This document shows positions 7,164 to 15,838 of a stretch of DNA of 64,000 bases, piece after piece (the stretch's first letter is position 1; each line of letters starts with the position of its first letter). The notes beneath the pieces were generated by a model, which saw only the letters and a list, made by a program, of their open reading frames with translations, did no database searches and had not been told where the DNA came from. Position numbers and translations under genes: made by a program. The DNA comes from Candidatus Saccharimonadota bacterium (GTDB taxonomy: Bacteria > Patescibacteriota > Saccharimonadia > Saccharimonadales > Saccharimonadaceae): contig JAFWHC010000002.1 in NCBI GenBank assembly GCA_017512095.1, positions 1-64,000 on the forward strand, in the 5' to 3' direction.

Positions 7164-7948
7164 TGTCTTAAGCCGTTCAAAAAAGATTTTGCGTCCATAG
7201 GTTTGCGCGAGAGCGGCTGGAGGCGATCGACGACGATATAATTATTATCGGCGCATTTGATGAATAAATTTTTTGTTGGTTCTGGACAAGCGGTTTCAAT
7301 GTGGGCGGATAAAATTATTACTTCTTGTTCAAAGAAAGTGTATTTTGGCTTTGGAAATCCTTGGTAAGCGATGATTTTGCGAAGAGTCTGGGTGGCAGTG
7401 TCGGATGTGGGGGTGAGGCGAGACATGGACTTGTCGAGTTTTTTGGTGAAGGTGGCTGAATCATTATTTTGTTCAATTGGGGCGGGCAAGTTGTTAAGAT
7501 TTTTTACAATCCAGGTTGCGCCGGAGGTGGCTAGGGCGTGATAGATTTCGGTTTTGTCTAGAGGGAGATTTTTGATAGTTTCTTGGTGATAAACTGGACC
7601 GGCATCGCAAGCGGAGACAAGTTTCATGACCGAGACGGAAAAATCAGTGTCGCCGTTTAGAATGGCGGATTCGATAGGGGAAGCGCCACGGTATTTAGGA
7701 AGAAGGGAAGGATGAATGTTTAAAATGCCTTCGGGCTCGAAGAGATCAAGGACGTCTTGTTTGATGATGACGCCAAAAGAGGCTAAGATGCCATGAGCTT
7801 CAGGATGCTCTTTTTTGAGCCGTTTAACGGTTTCGAGGTCTTCCTTTGTGCGGGCGTGGAAGATGATGTTGGCGGCAGGAGCGAGAACTGCAAGCGCGGA
7901 CTCGGCAAGCAGGCCGTTGCCAAAAAAGATGACACTTGGTTTATTCAT
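7160..7948 (-). CDS. fmt: Methionyl-tRNA formyltransferase
   Basis: A 262-residue enzyme that formylates Met-tRNA-fMet with 10-formyl-tetrahydrofolate. The N-terminal Rossmann domain shows FFGNGLLAES at the start and the catalytic NIHPSLLPKYRGASPI (about residues 78-93); the C-terminal anticodon-side beta barrel is recognisable at KIIAYQGFPKPK. The ATG at 7948 has GGGGAG upstream and overlaps the end of def by eight bases, so translation is coupled. Fmt and Def act at the two ends of the same cycle, adding and later removing the formyl group, and are often paired. Confidence 0.92.
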   Translation of the reverse strand: MNKPSVIFFGNGLLAESALAVLAPAANIIFHARTKEDLETVKRLKKEHPEAHGILASFGVIIKQDVLDLFEPEGILNIHPSLLPKYRGASPIESAILNGDTDFSVSVMKLVSACDAGPVYHQETIKNLPLDKTEIYHALATSGATWIVKNLNNLPAPIEQNNDSATFTKKLDKSMSRLTPTSDTATQTLRKIIAYQGFPKPKYTFFEQEVIILSAHIETACPEPTKNLFIKCADNNYIVVDRLQPLSRKPMDAKSFLNGLRH

Positions 7949-8516
7949 CTTCTCCCCAAAGAGTGTGGTTGTTTTTGATTTCTTTGTCATAATCGACAGG
8001 CTCGAGGTCACCCTTGTCATTCATGCGGTAAAAAGCTGTTGGGTCATCCTTGATGTGGTCGATGAAAAGAACTCCGTTTAGGTGGTCAATTTCGTGAAGA
8101 AGAGTGCGCGCAAGGGAATCTTCGGCTTTGATGCGGACGGGGGTGCCGTCTTCGAGCAGGGCTTTGATTTTGACTTTGTAAGGACGCGGAACCTTGCCAT
8201 AAATGGCGGGAACGGAGAGACAACCCTCATAGTCTTTGGTGATTTTGCCTTCGGTTTTGATGACTTCAGGGTCGATGAGGGCGGTGAAAGTTTTGTTCTT
8301 TTTGTCGTCGAGATCGTCACGGACGATAATGATGCGGCGATCAAAACCAAGCTGCGGTGCGGCCATGGCAGCGGAAAGTTCGAATGGATGAGACTTTTCC
8401 CATTCGAGTGAGGCCTTGCGCATTTCGGCGATGATTTCCAGGGCTTCATCAGTGATTTTGTTGACTTTGCGGCATTTCTGACGAAGGCGCGGGTCGGGCG
8501 TGGTGACGATATTCAT
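7941..8516 (-). CDS. def: Peptide deformylase
   Basis: A 191-residue metallo-hydrolase that removes the formyl group from new proteins. All three motifs are present: AMAAPQLG (usually GxGLAAxQ, about residues 48-55), EGCLSVP (about 98-104) with the metal-binding Cys, and LLHEIDHLNG (about 139-148) with the HExxH. TATAAT lies seven bases before the ATG and there is no Shine-Dalgarno, so the mRNA is probably leaderless; the -10 box falls in the 13-base gap after priA. It is coupled to fmt. Confidence 0.95.
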   Translation of the reverse strand: MNIVTTPDPRLRQKCRKVNKITDEALEIIAEMRKASLEWEKSHPFELSAAMAAPQLGFDRRIIIVRDDLDDKKNKTFTALIDPEVIKTEGKITKDYEGCLSVPAIYGKVPRPYKVKIKALLEDGTPVRIKAEDSLARTLLHEIDHLNGVLFIDHIKDDPTAFYRMNDKGDLEPVDYDKEIKNNHTLWGEDE

Positions 8517-8529
8517 GTGCTATATTATA

Positions 8530-10593
8530 TCATAAGAGCGAAGGTGGGTCGAGAGTAACCTTAGCGTCGACCCCGGATAAAAGTTTTAACAGGTTTTGTC
8601 GTGAAGTGGACTTGATAATGATTTGCCAGGAATAGCCGGAGGGTGTATGCTCATGGAAAGCAGGCATGGGTGGGGAGATTTTAATAGAGGTGAAGTGGTT
8701 TTGAGCAATAAAATTGTTCAATGATTTAGAGAGAGCGCGAATTTTTTTAACCGTGGTCTGTTCGGTTCTGTAAGTGATGGTGAGCTTAGCGAGATAGGTA
8801 AACGGCGGGAGCTGTTGTGTTCGGCGTTTTTTGATAAGGTAGTTGTAAAAGCCGACATAATCAGAATTGATGGCGAAGTTAATAACTGGCGAGTCGGGAC
8901 GATAGGTTTGGATAAAAACAGAAGCAACGTCTAGGTGCCCACGGCCAACCCGGCCGATAACCTGAGTGAGAAGTTCGAAAGTTTTTTCTTCGGAAGAGAA
9001 GTCTGGGAGCGAGAGGCCAGCGTCAGCCTGGACGATGCCGATGGTGGCGAGATGTGGGAGGTCGAGTCCGCGGGAGACGGTTTGAGTGCCAATCAAGATG
9101 TCGATTTGGCCGGTCTTGACGTCGTTGTAAAGAGTGTCGAGTGAGTCGTTTTTCTTGTTGTCGGCGTCAAAACGGGCAATCGTGGCCTCGGGGAAAAGCT
9201 TTTTTAGTTCGGTTTCAAGAAGTTTGGTGCCAAAACCTTTATGAAGGATGCTGGGGTGATGACAGTTGGGGCAACTGGTTGGGATTTTTTCTTGATGACC
9301 GCAGGTGTGGCAAATGAGGGAATAAGAGTCGGAATGGAGCGTGAGGGGCAAGAAACAATCAGGGCAAAGAGCTTGCCAACCGCAGTTTTCGCAGATGGTC
9401 ATGGGGGCGGAGCCGCGACGGTTGTGATAGATGAGGGTTTGGTAGCCATTTTTAAGGTTTTCTTGAATAGCGGCTAGAAGCGGAGTAGAGAAGTAGCGAT
9501 TTTTTGTAAAAAAATCACGAGATTTAAAATCGATGACTTTGGTCGTAGGCTCTATGGCGGTGGACTTGGCTTTTTCGGTTAGGGAGACAAGGGAGTTTTT
9601 GGATTTAGCCAGATAAAAGTCGGATACCGAAGGGGTAGCGGTGCCGAGAAGGCAAGGGATTTTAAGGTTGCTGGCAATTGACGAAGCGAGGCGAAGAGCA
9701 GAGTATTTGGGGCTGTTTTCTTGGTAGTAGGTTGATTCGTGGGCCTCGTCGATGATGATGAGACCGAGGTTCTTGACAGGGGCAAAAAGGGCGGAGCGAG
9801 GACCAATGATGATTTGAGGAGTTATTGAGGTTAGAATGGATTCCCAGGCGATGTGTCGTTCGGCTTCGGTTTGTTTGGAGTGAAGTAGGGTGACCTGTCT
9901 GTCGAAGGTTTGTTCGAAAATTTGGACAAGTTGGGAAGTGAGGGCGATTTCGGGAACGAGTAGAATAACAGATTGGTTTTTTGTTAGAGTTTCCTGAGCG
10001 AGTTTGAGGTAAATGTTGGTTTTGCCGGAGCCGGTGATGCCGAAGAGAAGTTTGGTGGGGTTTTTGATAGATTTTAGTTCTTGAAGGGCTCTTTGTTGAG
10101 CGTTGTTGAAGGCGACTTCACATTCGGTTTTTGTCCTGGGCTTCGACCCGCAGTCGTCAGAAATACAACAATCAGTCCTGCGCTCGTCGACGACGTCACC
10201 TCGAACTCGCTTGGTGATTGTTGTGTTTCTGACTGCTGGGGTCTGCAGATTCGGACAAAGAACCGAACATGAATTCGCCTTCTTGCGATGCTTTTCTATA
10301 CCGATGGGCAAGAGTAAATTAGCCACTACCGGTAATTCCGCTAAGTAGTAGGAGGAGAGCCAGAGGGCGGATTTGAGGAGGTGAGAGGGGAGGGGGGTGG
10401 AGTAGAGGAGTTTGATGATTGGCTTGCAGGGGAAAGAGGGTTTGGGGACTTTTTTGAGGACGATACCGACACAAGAAGTCTTGCCGAGGGGAATAGTGAC
10501 GATATGCCCCGGTTCTAGCTTTAGATCGGAGGCGTAAGTGAGCGCGCTGGAGCCGTTACGGTAGATTTTGGTTGGTATTACCTCATAGAACAT
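8530..10593 (-). CDS. priA: Primosomal protein N' (replication restart helicase PriA)
   Basis: A 687-residue superfamily 2 helicase that reloads the replisome at stalled forks. After an N-terminal 3'-end-binding domain (residues 1-105) come the Walker A motif GITGSGKT (about residue 184), IIIDEAHEST (about 280), and a cysteine-rich zinc region (CENCGWQALCPDC, CHTCG, CPNC, about 395-440) typical of PriA. Residues about 109-157 are unlike the family, contain many Cys, Thr and Arg, and are encoded by a 145-bp imperfect palindrome in frame, so they look like an insertion. A TACAAT box lies nine bases before the ATG. Confidence 0.93.
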   Translation of the reverse strand: MFYEVIPTKIYRNGSSALTYASDLKLEPGHIVTIPLGKTSCVGIVLKKVPKPSFPCKPIIKLLYSTPLPSHLLKSALWLSSYYLAELPVVANLLLPIGIEKHRKKANSCSVLCPNLQTPAVRNTTITKRVRGDVVDERRTDCCISDDCGSKPRTKTECEVAFNNAQQRALQELKSIKNPTKLLFGITGSGKTNIYLKLAQETLTKNQSVILLVPEIALTSQLVQIFEQTFDRQVTLLHSKQTEAERHIAWESILTSITPQIIIGPRSALFAPVKNLGLIIIDEAHESTYYQENSPKYSALRLASSIASNLKIPCLLGTATPSVSDFYLAKSKNSLVSLTEKAKSTAIEPTTKVIDFKSRDFFTKNRYFSTPLLAAIQENLKNGYQTLIYHNRRGSAPMTICENCGWQALCPDCFLPLTLHSDSYSLICHTCGHQEKIPTSCPNCHHPSILHKGFGTKLLETELKKLFPEATIARFDADNKKNDSLDTLYNDVKTGQIDILIGTQTVSRGLDLPHLATIGIVQADAGLSLPDFSSEEKTFELLTQVIGRVGRGHLDVASVFIQTYRPDSPVINFAINSDYVGFYNYLIKKRRTQQLPPFTYLAKLTITYRTEQTTVKKIRALSKSLNNFIAQNHFTSIKISPPMPAFHEHTPSGYSWQIIIKSTSRQNLLKLLSGVDAKVTLDPPSLL
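10123..10267. repeat. Long imperfect palindrome inserted in frame in priA
   Basis: The outer arms, 10123-10174 and 10214-10267, are about 80 percent complementary (for example TCAGAAATACAACAATCA against TGATTGTTGTGTTTCTGA, and TTCGGTT against AACCGAA). The inner part (GCGCTCGTCGACGACGTC and following) continues the dyad, so almost the whole 145 bp folds on itself. It adds about 48 codons to priA without a stop, in the manner of Rickettsia palindromic elements that live inside genes. Confidence 0.8.
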
Positions 10594-10632
10594 CGTAAGA
10601 ATATTGTATCAAAAAATTTTGTAAATATTACG

Positions 10633-10661
10633 TTGTTAAAAATACTTTTTTGATATATAAT
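10633..10661 (+). promoter_or_regulatory. Promoter of winged-helix/recJ operon
   Basis: TTGTTA, 17-base spacer, TATAAT (10656-10661). Confidence 0.7.
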
Positions 10662-10693
10662 CTTTATTTAGAAGTAAGAGAGGTAAAAATTAC

Positions 10694-10990
10694 ATGTTAG
10701 ATGTCTTTATTACATCGAGAGTTCGTAGGAAGATTTTAGTGGTTTTTGCGAAATATCCGGATTTTAAGACGCATGTGAGAGGACTTTCGAAACTAATAAA
10801 AGAAGACCCTGGAAATATTCAGAGAGAGTTGAATCGGCTTGAGAAGGGGAAGTTTTTGTTGATGACGAAGAGTGGGAATACGAAGATTTATCAGACAAAT
10901 AAGCAATTTCCGATTTTGAAGGAGTTGCAGAGTATGGTGATTAAGAGCCAACAGATGTCGGCGAGTAAACCAAACAAAACAATAGGTTAA
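10694..10990 (+). CDS. Winged-helix DNA-binding protein (ArsR/MarR-like)
   Basis: A 98-residue protein with the layout of a single winged helix: an N-terminal helix pair (ITSRVRRKILVVFAKYPDF), the turn-helix HVRGLSKLIKEDPGNIQREL (about residues 32-51), then the wing with GKFLLMTKSGNTKIYQTN. It probably regulates transcription as a dimer; the ligand or target is not visible. It is the first gene of an operon with recJ, two bases apart. Confidence 0.72.
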   Translation: MLDVFITSRVRRKILVVFAKYPDFKTHVRGLSKLIKEDPGNIQRELNRLEKGKFLLMTKSGNTKIYQTNKQFPILKELQSMVIKSQQMSASKPNKTIG

Positions 10991-10992
10991 TA

Positions 10993-12639
10993 ATGAGCAA
11001 ACTGTTTGAGGAACTCGTTAGAAAGCGAGGCTTTTCCGATCGATTTTTGAAGCCGGAGTATGAAGATTTACCGAGTCCGTGGCTTTTGCCGGATATGCGG
11101 GAAGCGGTTCGACGAATTCAAAAAGCAGTACGCGATGATGAGCGGGTGATTATTTATGGTGATTATGATGCGGATGGCGTGACGGCAAGCACGGTGATGC
11201 GAGAAGCGCTAAAATTGGCTGGAGTGAAGGAAGTTTTAACGATGCTGCCGGATAGGTTTAAGGATGGTTACGGAATGAGCGAGAAGGTGGTTGAGGAAGC
11301 GAAAAAGACGGGGGCGTCACTGGTGGTTACGGTGGACTGTGGAAGCGGAAACGAAGAGATAGTCGAGATGCTGAGCGAAATTGGAGTAGAGACAGTTGTG
11401 ACGGATCATCATGAATGCCCGGAGAATTTGCCGAAAGCAGTGGCGGTAGTAAACCCGAAACGGAGAGATGTGGCTAAAAAAGTGCCAGAGTTTGAAAAGC
11501 ACTTGGACGAGCTAATGCGATTGCGTGATCTTGCTGGGGTTGGAGTAGCTTTTATGGTGGCACGAGGAATGACGGAAGAAGGAATGATTCCGGAAGGGCA
11601 AGAGAAATGGCTTCTAGACTTGGTCTTGATTGGAACGATTTGCGATTCAATGCGCATGAGTGAGGTGAATCGAATTTTATGCTTCTATGGGACGAAGGTG
11701 CTGGGAAAGACACGGCGAGCGGGGATTCGAGAACTGATGCGAGTATCGCAGACACATAAAATTACGTCGGAGACGATTGGGTTCCAGCTAGGGCCGAGAC
11801 TAAACGCGGCGGGACGAATGGCGAGTCCGCTGATTGCTTTGAATTTGTTGCAGGCGCCAAATAAAATTGAGGGTGCGAGCCTGGCGCTACAGCTAGAGAA
11901 GCTGAATGAGGAGCGGAGGAACCAACAACATTTGGCGATGAAAGAATTTGAAGAAAATGGCGTGCCAGAAGACGATGTGCTAGTAATGACAGGGAAGTGG
12001 CATGAGGGAGTGCTTGGGATTATTGCGGGCAGACTAGTGGATGATTATAAACGGCCGGCGTTCGTGCTTTCTGAGGTTGAAGACGGGATTTTTAAGGGTT
12101 CGGGAAGGAGTTTTGGTGATTTTAGTTTGGCGGATGCGCTTCGGGCGTGTTCGGATTCAATTATTGGCGGTGGCGGACATGCTGGGGCGGCTGGCGTAAA
12201 AGTGATGAAGGGAAAAATAGCGGAGTTTAGGGACCGCATCAATGAATATTATCAGTCATTGGGGCTTTCAAATCAGGAGAGGTATTTTGAACGAGAAGCC
12301 GACATCGAAGTGAGGGATTTGGGTGAGTTTACATTAGATTTTTTGGCGGAATTGGAGAGTCTAGAGCCGTATGGACCAGGTAACGAGATGCCGATATTTG
12401 GACTGTCCGAGGTGTTTGTTTTGGATAAAAAATTAATGGGGGCGGATGGGCAGCATTTGAGACTTTTGGTGCGTGGAGAAGATGGGGAGACTCTGAAGTT
12501 GGTGGCGTTTGGGGTGCCGGAAGAGTGGCGAGGGGTCGAGAACGGTGAGAGGATAAACGTCTTGACGCAGGTTGAGGAAAATGAATGGAACGGATTGAAG
12601 AGCGTCCAAGGGAGAATTTTGGATTTAAGGGGTTGTTAG
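10993..12639 (+). CDS. recJ: Single-stranded-DNA-specific exonuclease RecJ
   Basis: A 548-residue DHH-superfamily nuclease that digests 5' ends in recombination and mismatch repair. The DHH domain shows YGDYDADGV (about residues 53-61), VVTVDCGSGN (about 110-119) and TDHHE (about 138-142); the DHHA1 domain shows GGGGHAGAAG (about 393-402); an OB-fold-like domain ends the protein. It starts two bases after the winged-helix gene. The -35 box of rpsU overlaps its stop codon. Confidence 0.93.
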   Translation: MSKLFEELVRKRGFSDRFLKPEYEDLPSPWLLPDMREAVRRIQKAVRDDERVIIYGDYDADGVTASTVMREALKLAGVKEVLTMLPDRFKDGYGMSEKVVEEAKKTGASLVVTVDCGSGNEEIVEMLSEIGVETVVTDHHECPENLPKAVAVVNPKRRDVAKKVPEFEKHLDELMRLRDLAGVGVAFMVARGMTEEGMIPEGQEKWLLDLVLIGTICDSMRMSEVNRILCFYGTKVLGKTRRAGIRELMRVSQTHKITSETIGFQLGPRLNAAGRMASPLIALNLLQAPNKIEGASLALQLEKLNEERRNQQHLAMKEFEENGVPEDDVLVMTGKWHEGVLGIIAGRLVDDYKRPAFVLSEVEDGIFKGSGRSFGDFSLADALRACSDSIIGGGGHAGAAGVKVMKGKIAEFRDRINEYYQSLGLSNQERYFEREADIEVRDLGEFTLDFLAELESLEPYGPGNEMPIFGLSEVFVLDKKLMGADGQHLRLLVRGEDGETLKLVAFGVPEEWRGVENGERINVLTQVEENEWNGLKSVQGRILDLRGC

Positions 12640-12661
12640 ATTGAGGGAAATTTGGTATAAT
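12633..12661 (+). promoter_or_regulatory. Promoter of rpsU, giving a leaderless mRNA
   Basis: TTGTTA (inside the recJ stop region), 17-base spacer, TATAAT (12656-12661). The predicted start near 12668 is about four bases before the ATG at 12672. Confidence 0.75.
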
Positions 12662-12671
12662 ATAGGGCAAT

Positions 12672-12890
12672 ATGGCAATTAAAGTTACTAGAAAAGATCA
12701 GTCTGAGGCGAACGAGAACATTATTCGCCGTTTTAACCGTAAGGTTCTTCAGAGTGGTGTGATGCCACTTGCGAAGTCGCAACTTCGTTTTTCTAAGCCG
12801 ATTTCGAAGCGTGAGCGCCGCGTGAAAGCTATTTTGCGTGAGCAACGTAAGGCTGAGAAGACTGAGAAAATTAAGTTAGGCTTGCGGTAG
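12672..12890 (+). CDS. rpsU: 30S ribosomal protein S21
   Basis: A 72-residue, very basic protein of the small subunit platform near the anti-Shine-Dalgarno end of 16S. The family pattern is clear: VTRKDQSEANENIIRRFNRK, then SGVMPLAKSQLRFSKP and a basic C-terminal helix with KRERRVKAILREQRK. It has no Shine-Dalgarno and a -10 box ten bases upstream, so the mRNA is probably leaderless. A large palindrome abuts its stop codon. Confidence 0.95.
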   Translation: MAIKVTRKDQSEANENIIRRFNRKVLQSGVMPLAKSQLRFSKPISKRERRVKAILREQRKAEKTEKIKLGLR

Positions 12891-13062
12891 GAAGTTCCGA
12901 AAGCTCCCTTTCGGAACGGGAGCCTCACCGCAATCGTAAAAAATAACTTGGCAGCCTATTTCCTCCGCGCGGAGACAAGCTCGTGCTCGGAAATGGTATC
13001 AAGTTATTTTTTACTGTTGGTTTCGGCTCTTTACTGTTCCGAAAGAGACTTTCGGAACTTCC
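12890..13062. repeat. Long palindromic element between rpsU and adk, entering adk
   Basis: The arms GGAAGTTCCGAAAG and CTTTCGGAACTTCC are exact complements at the outer ends. Further in, GTAAAAAATAACTTG matches CAAGTTATTTTTTAC exactly, and ATTTCC with GGAAAT flank the centre. The right arm supplies the last ten codons and stop of adk on the minus strand. It sits between convergent genes and may also terminate both transcripts. Confidence 0.8.
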
Positions 13063-13600
13063 TGGTGCGCTGTTTATTATTTTTAAATAATTCTTGTTCT
13101 AATTTTTTTGTGACTGTTTCTATTGAGCCTAATCCTGATATCTTTTTTGTGGTAATATTTTTCTTTTCAAGTTCTTTAAGGATGCCTTGGAGGTTTTTTT
13201 CGACAATGTCGAAGCGTTTTTCGACGGCTTCACGAGTGTCGTCTTCGCGGCCGCGAGCCATGATGCGGACAAGGAGTTCGTCTTTAGGGACGTCGAGGAC
13301 AACGGCGGCCTTAATGTCTTTGGCGAGATTTTTGGCGACCCATTTGGCTTGCCAAATGTCGCGCGGGAAGCCGTCGAGGATGAGGTCTTTTCCGGTTTTT
13401 TGAACTGTTTGGATTTTTTCGTGCATGATTTCAACGACTTTTTCGTCGGGAACAAGTTCACCTTTTTTGAGGATTTTGTCGAACTTGCCGGTGTCGCGGA
13501 GGACTTGACCAACTGATAGCCAAACGAGACCGTGCTTTTTGGCGAGGATTTGGCCTTGGGTGGATTTGCCGCTGCCGGCGAGGCCGAACAATATAATCAT
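13031..13600 (-). CDS. adk: Adenylate kinase-like nucleoside monophosphate kinase
   Basis: A 189-residue kinase interconverting ATP plus AMP with two ADP. The P-loop GLAGSGKST is at residues 6-14, LDGFPRDIWQAKW at about 73-85 is the AMP-site signature, and RGREDDTREAVEKRF is the lid region, of the short type without zinc cysteines. The C-terminal tail RKFRKSLSEQ is encoded by the arm of the palindromic element at 12890-13062 and is not part of the family core. A TATAAT ends six bases before the ATG, so transcription may start on the start codon itself. Confidence 0.9.
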   Translation of the reverse strand: MIILFGLAGSGKSTQGQILAKKHGLVWLSVGQVLRDTGKFDKILKKGELVPDEKVVEIMHEKIQTVQKTGKDLILDGFPRDIWQAKWVAKNLAKDIKAAVVLDVPKDELLVRIMARGREDDTREAVEKRFDIVEKNLQGILKELEKKNITTKKISGLGSIETVTKKLEQELFKNNKQRTRKFRKSLSEQ

Positions 13601-13643
13601 ATTTTGATTATAACACTTATGTTTGTATAAATAAAGGCTGTGG

Positions 13644-13672
13644 TTGAATAAAGTTTGTAAAAAGTATATAAT
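13644..13672 (+). promoter_or_regulatory. Promoter of map
   Basis: TTGAAT, 17-base spacer, TATAAT (13667-13672), eleven bases before the ATG. Confidence 0.7.
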
Positions 13673-13683
13673 ATATAGTTATT

Positions 13684-14436
13684 ATGGATGAACAAAAAAA
13701 TAGTGCAATGCGCGAAGGCGGAAAGATTTTAGGAAACCTTTTGCGTGATCTTAAAGAATATGTAAAACCAGGAATGACAGGGAAAGAAGTGGACGCTTGG
13801 GTTAGGAGCGAGATTGTGAAGCGAGGTGCAGGTGTGGCTTATGATATGTTACCTAAGAAAGAGGCGTTTCCGGGGGCGATTTGTATTTCGGTTAATGATG
13901 CAATTATTCATGGTACGCCGAACGATGAGCCGTTTGAAGAAGGTGATAAGGTGTCGTTTGACCTTGATGTGTATTATAAAGGGTATTTTACTGATTCGGC
14001 GGTGACGATGATTGTAGGAGAAAAGGGGAATCCGGCAGTGAAGAAAATGATTTCGGTAACAGAGAGCGCGATGTGGGAAGGGATTGAACAGGTGAAGCCA
14101 GGGGCGCACATCGGAGATGTTTCTGCGGCGGTTGAGAAGGTGCTTCGCGCGGGGAAACTCGGAGTGATTGAAAATTATGTCGGGCATGGAATTGGAAAAA
14201 AGATGCATGAAGATCCAGAAGTGCCGAATTATGGCAAAAAGGGACGTGGGTATAAACTTAAGGCCGGAGATGTGATTTGTATTGAGCCGATGAGCTGTCT
14301 TGGGAAGCCAAAGAATTATACCGATAAGTCAGACGGATGGACTGTGAAGCTGAAGGACGGTTCAATCGGCTGTCACTGTGAGCATACGGTGCTCGTGACT
14401 GATTCTGGATATGAAGTTTTAACTTTGCCAGACTAG
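13684..14436 (+). CDS. map: Methionine aminopeptidase, type I
   Basis: A 250-residue dinuclear metallopeptidase that removes the initiator Met after deformylation. Metal ligands are visible in FDLDVYYKGYFTDSA (two Asp), GHGIGKKMHEDP (His), CIEPM (Glu) and HCEHTVLVTD (Glu). The substrate-side His is in IIHGTPND. It acts directly after Def in N-terminal processing. There is no Shine-Dalgarno; the -10 box is eleven bases upstream. Its stop overlaps the convergent ftsA stop (CTAG). Confidence 0.94.
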   Translation: MDEQKNSAMREGGKILGNLLRDLKEYVKPGMTGKEVDAWVRSEIVKRGAGVAYDMLPKKEAFPGAICISVNDAIIHGTPNDEPFEEGDKVSFDLDVYYKGYFTDSAVTMIVGEKGNPAVKKMISVTESAMWEGIEQVKPGAHIGDVSAAVEKVLRAGKLGVIENYVGHGIGKKMHEDPEVPNYGKKGRGYKLKAGDVICIEPMSCLGKPKNYTDKSDGWTVKLKDGSIGCHCEHTVLVTDSGYEVLTLPD

Positions 14437-15653
14437 AATTTGAATTTTTTGAACAAATTTTTTAAGAAGCCAGAGCTTTCGCCTTTGGCTTTCTTTTGAG
14501 CGCTTTTGATAGGGCGAGAATCGGAGTCAGCGGCGAAGAGCATGAGACCGATGGTGGCGGAGTATTCGGGCTTTTCAATAGACGAGCCGACGCCGCCGAG
14601 ACCCTTTGGACAGCCGAGGCGAACGGACATTTCGAGTTCTTGTTTGGCAAAGATGTCGAGATCGCGCATCTTCGAGCCGCCACCAATGAGGACGGCGCCT
14701 TCGGGAAGGCGTTTTTCGTATCCGGCTTTTCGGAGCTCTTTTTTGACTTTGTCAAAAATTTCGGCGAGACGAGCTTTGACGACTTCGTTGACTTGCTCGC
14801 GGCTGAAGGTGTGCTCTTCGCGGTTCATTTTTATCACAATGTCTTTGCCGTCTTCAAAGGCTCCGGTGACATAGCGTTTTTTGATTTCTTCGGCGACATC
14901 GGTGCTGGTTTCTAGGCAGATAGCTAGGTCATTAGTGATGTTGATAGAGCCGGCAGGAATGACGCCGACATATTGGAGGTCGCCTTCTTCGTAGATGGCG
15001 ACGCTGGTTGTGGCAGCGCCAAGGTCGATAACAGCAACGCCGTTTTCTTTTTGTCGTTCATTCAAGACGGCGCGAGAACCGGCGACGACGGAGGGAACTA
15101 GGCGTTCGGTGGCGACTTTGGCGCCTTCAAGGGATTTACGGAGATTGTCGCAGTTTGGCTGGAGGGCGGAAACAACGTTGGCGCGCATTTCGAGGCGAGC
15201 ACCGGTCATGCCGAGCGGGTCGCGGACGCCTTCTTGTCCGTCGATGGAATAGCCAAAGGGGATAACGTCGAGGATTTCACGATTGGCGGGGACGCGGCCA
15301 GTGACGGCGACGTCTTCGACGCGATATAAATCTTCTTCGTTGATTTCGTGTTCGATGGTGCCGACGGCAATCATGCCTTCGGTTTTGGTGGTTAAAAGTT
15401 GGGAACCGTTGACCGAGACGACGGCGGAATGAATTTCGTAGCCGGACATGCGCTCGACTTCGCCGAGCATGTGGTCGATGGCGTCAGCAGGACCGGCAAG
15501 ATTGGCTAAAATGCCTTTGCGCATGCCTGAGTTTTTGGCTTCGTTGTAGCCGACGACAGAGAGTTTTCCGGCGCGGTCGATTGAGGCGACAACGGCTCTT
15601 ACGTTTTCTGTTCCTACATCTAGCCCTACGGCATATCTAACGGTTTCATCCAT
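14433..15653 (-). CDS. ftsA: Cell division protein FtsA
   Basis: A 406-residue actin-fold protein that tethers FtsZ to the membrane and recruits later division proteins. Motifs: phosphate 1 GLDVGTENVRAV (residues 10-21), phosphate 2 VIDLGAATTSVAIYE (about 206-220), adenosine motif VLIGGGSKMRDL (about 322-333). The C-terminal SGFLKNLFKKFKF is the amphipathic membrane-targeting helix. FtsZ normally follows FtsA, but here the next gene is convergent map, and no ftsZ is in the window, so the pair has been split. The remaining division genes are 14 kb away. Confidence 0.92.
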   Translation of the reverse strand: MDETVRYAVGLDVGTENVRAVVASIDRAGKLSVVGYNEAKNSGMRKGILANLAGPADAIDHMLGEVERMSGYEIHSAVVSVNGSQLLTTKTEGMIAVGTIEHEINEEDLYRVEDVAVTGRVPANREILDVIPFGYSIDGQEGVRDPLGMTGARLEMRANVVSALQPNCDNLRKSLEGAKVATERLVPSVVAGSRAVLNERQKENGVAVIDLGAATTSVAIYEEGDLQYVGVIPAGSINITNDLAICLETSTDVAEEIKKRYVTGAFEDGKDIVIKMNREEHTFSREQVNEVVKARLAEIFDKVKKELRKAGYEKRLPEGAVLIGGGSKMRDLDIFAKQELEMSVRLGCPKGLGGVGSSIEKPEYSATIGLMLFAADSDSRPIKSAQKKAKGESSGFLKNLFKKFKF

Positions 15654-15734
15654 AGTTAAATATTAGCATTAAGAAATGAAAAAGTAAAGGAATCTGTTGA
15701 TTTGACTTTTTTGCAAAATAAAGCATAAACATTG

Positions 15735-15763
15735 TTGACAAAATTGAAGAAGTGTGCTATACT
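15735..15763 (+). promoter_or_regulatory. Strong promoter of the 15839 gene
   Basis: Consensus TTGACA, 17-base spacer, TATACT, followed by an A-rich leader of about 70 bases with almost no secondary structure. Confidence 0.78.
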
Positions 15764-15838
15764 CAAAGCAAGTTAGGAAATAAAATAAAAAACCTAGCAA
15801 ACAAAAATAAAAAATAATAAACACAAAAAGGCAAAACA

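Noticed and set aside
12948-13403. Plus-strand frame across the palindrome and adk
   Set aside because: Antisense to a clear adk and spans the palindromic element; no ribosome site.
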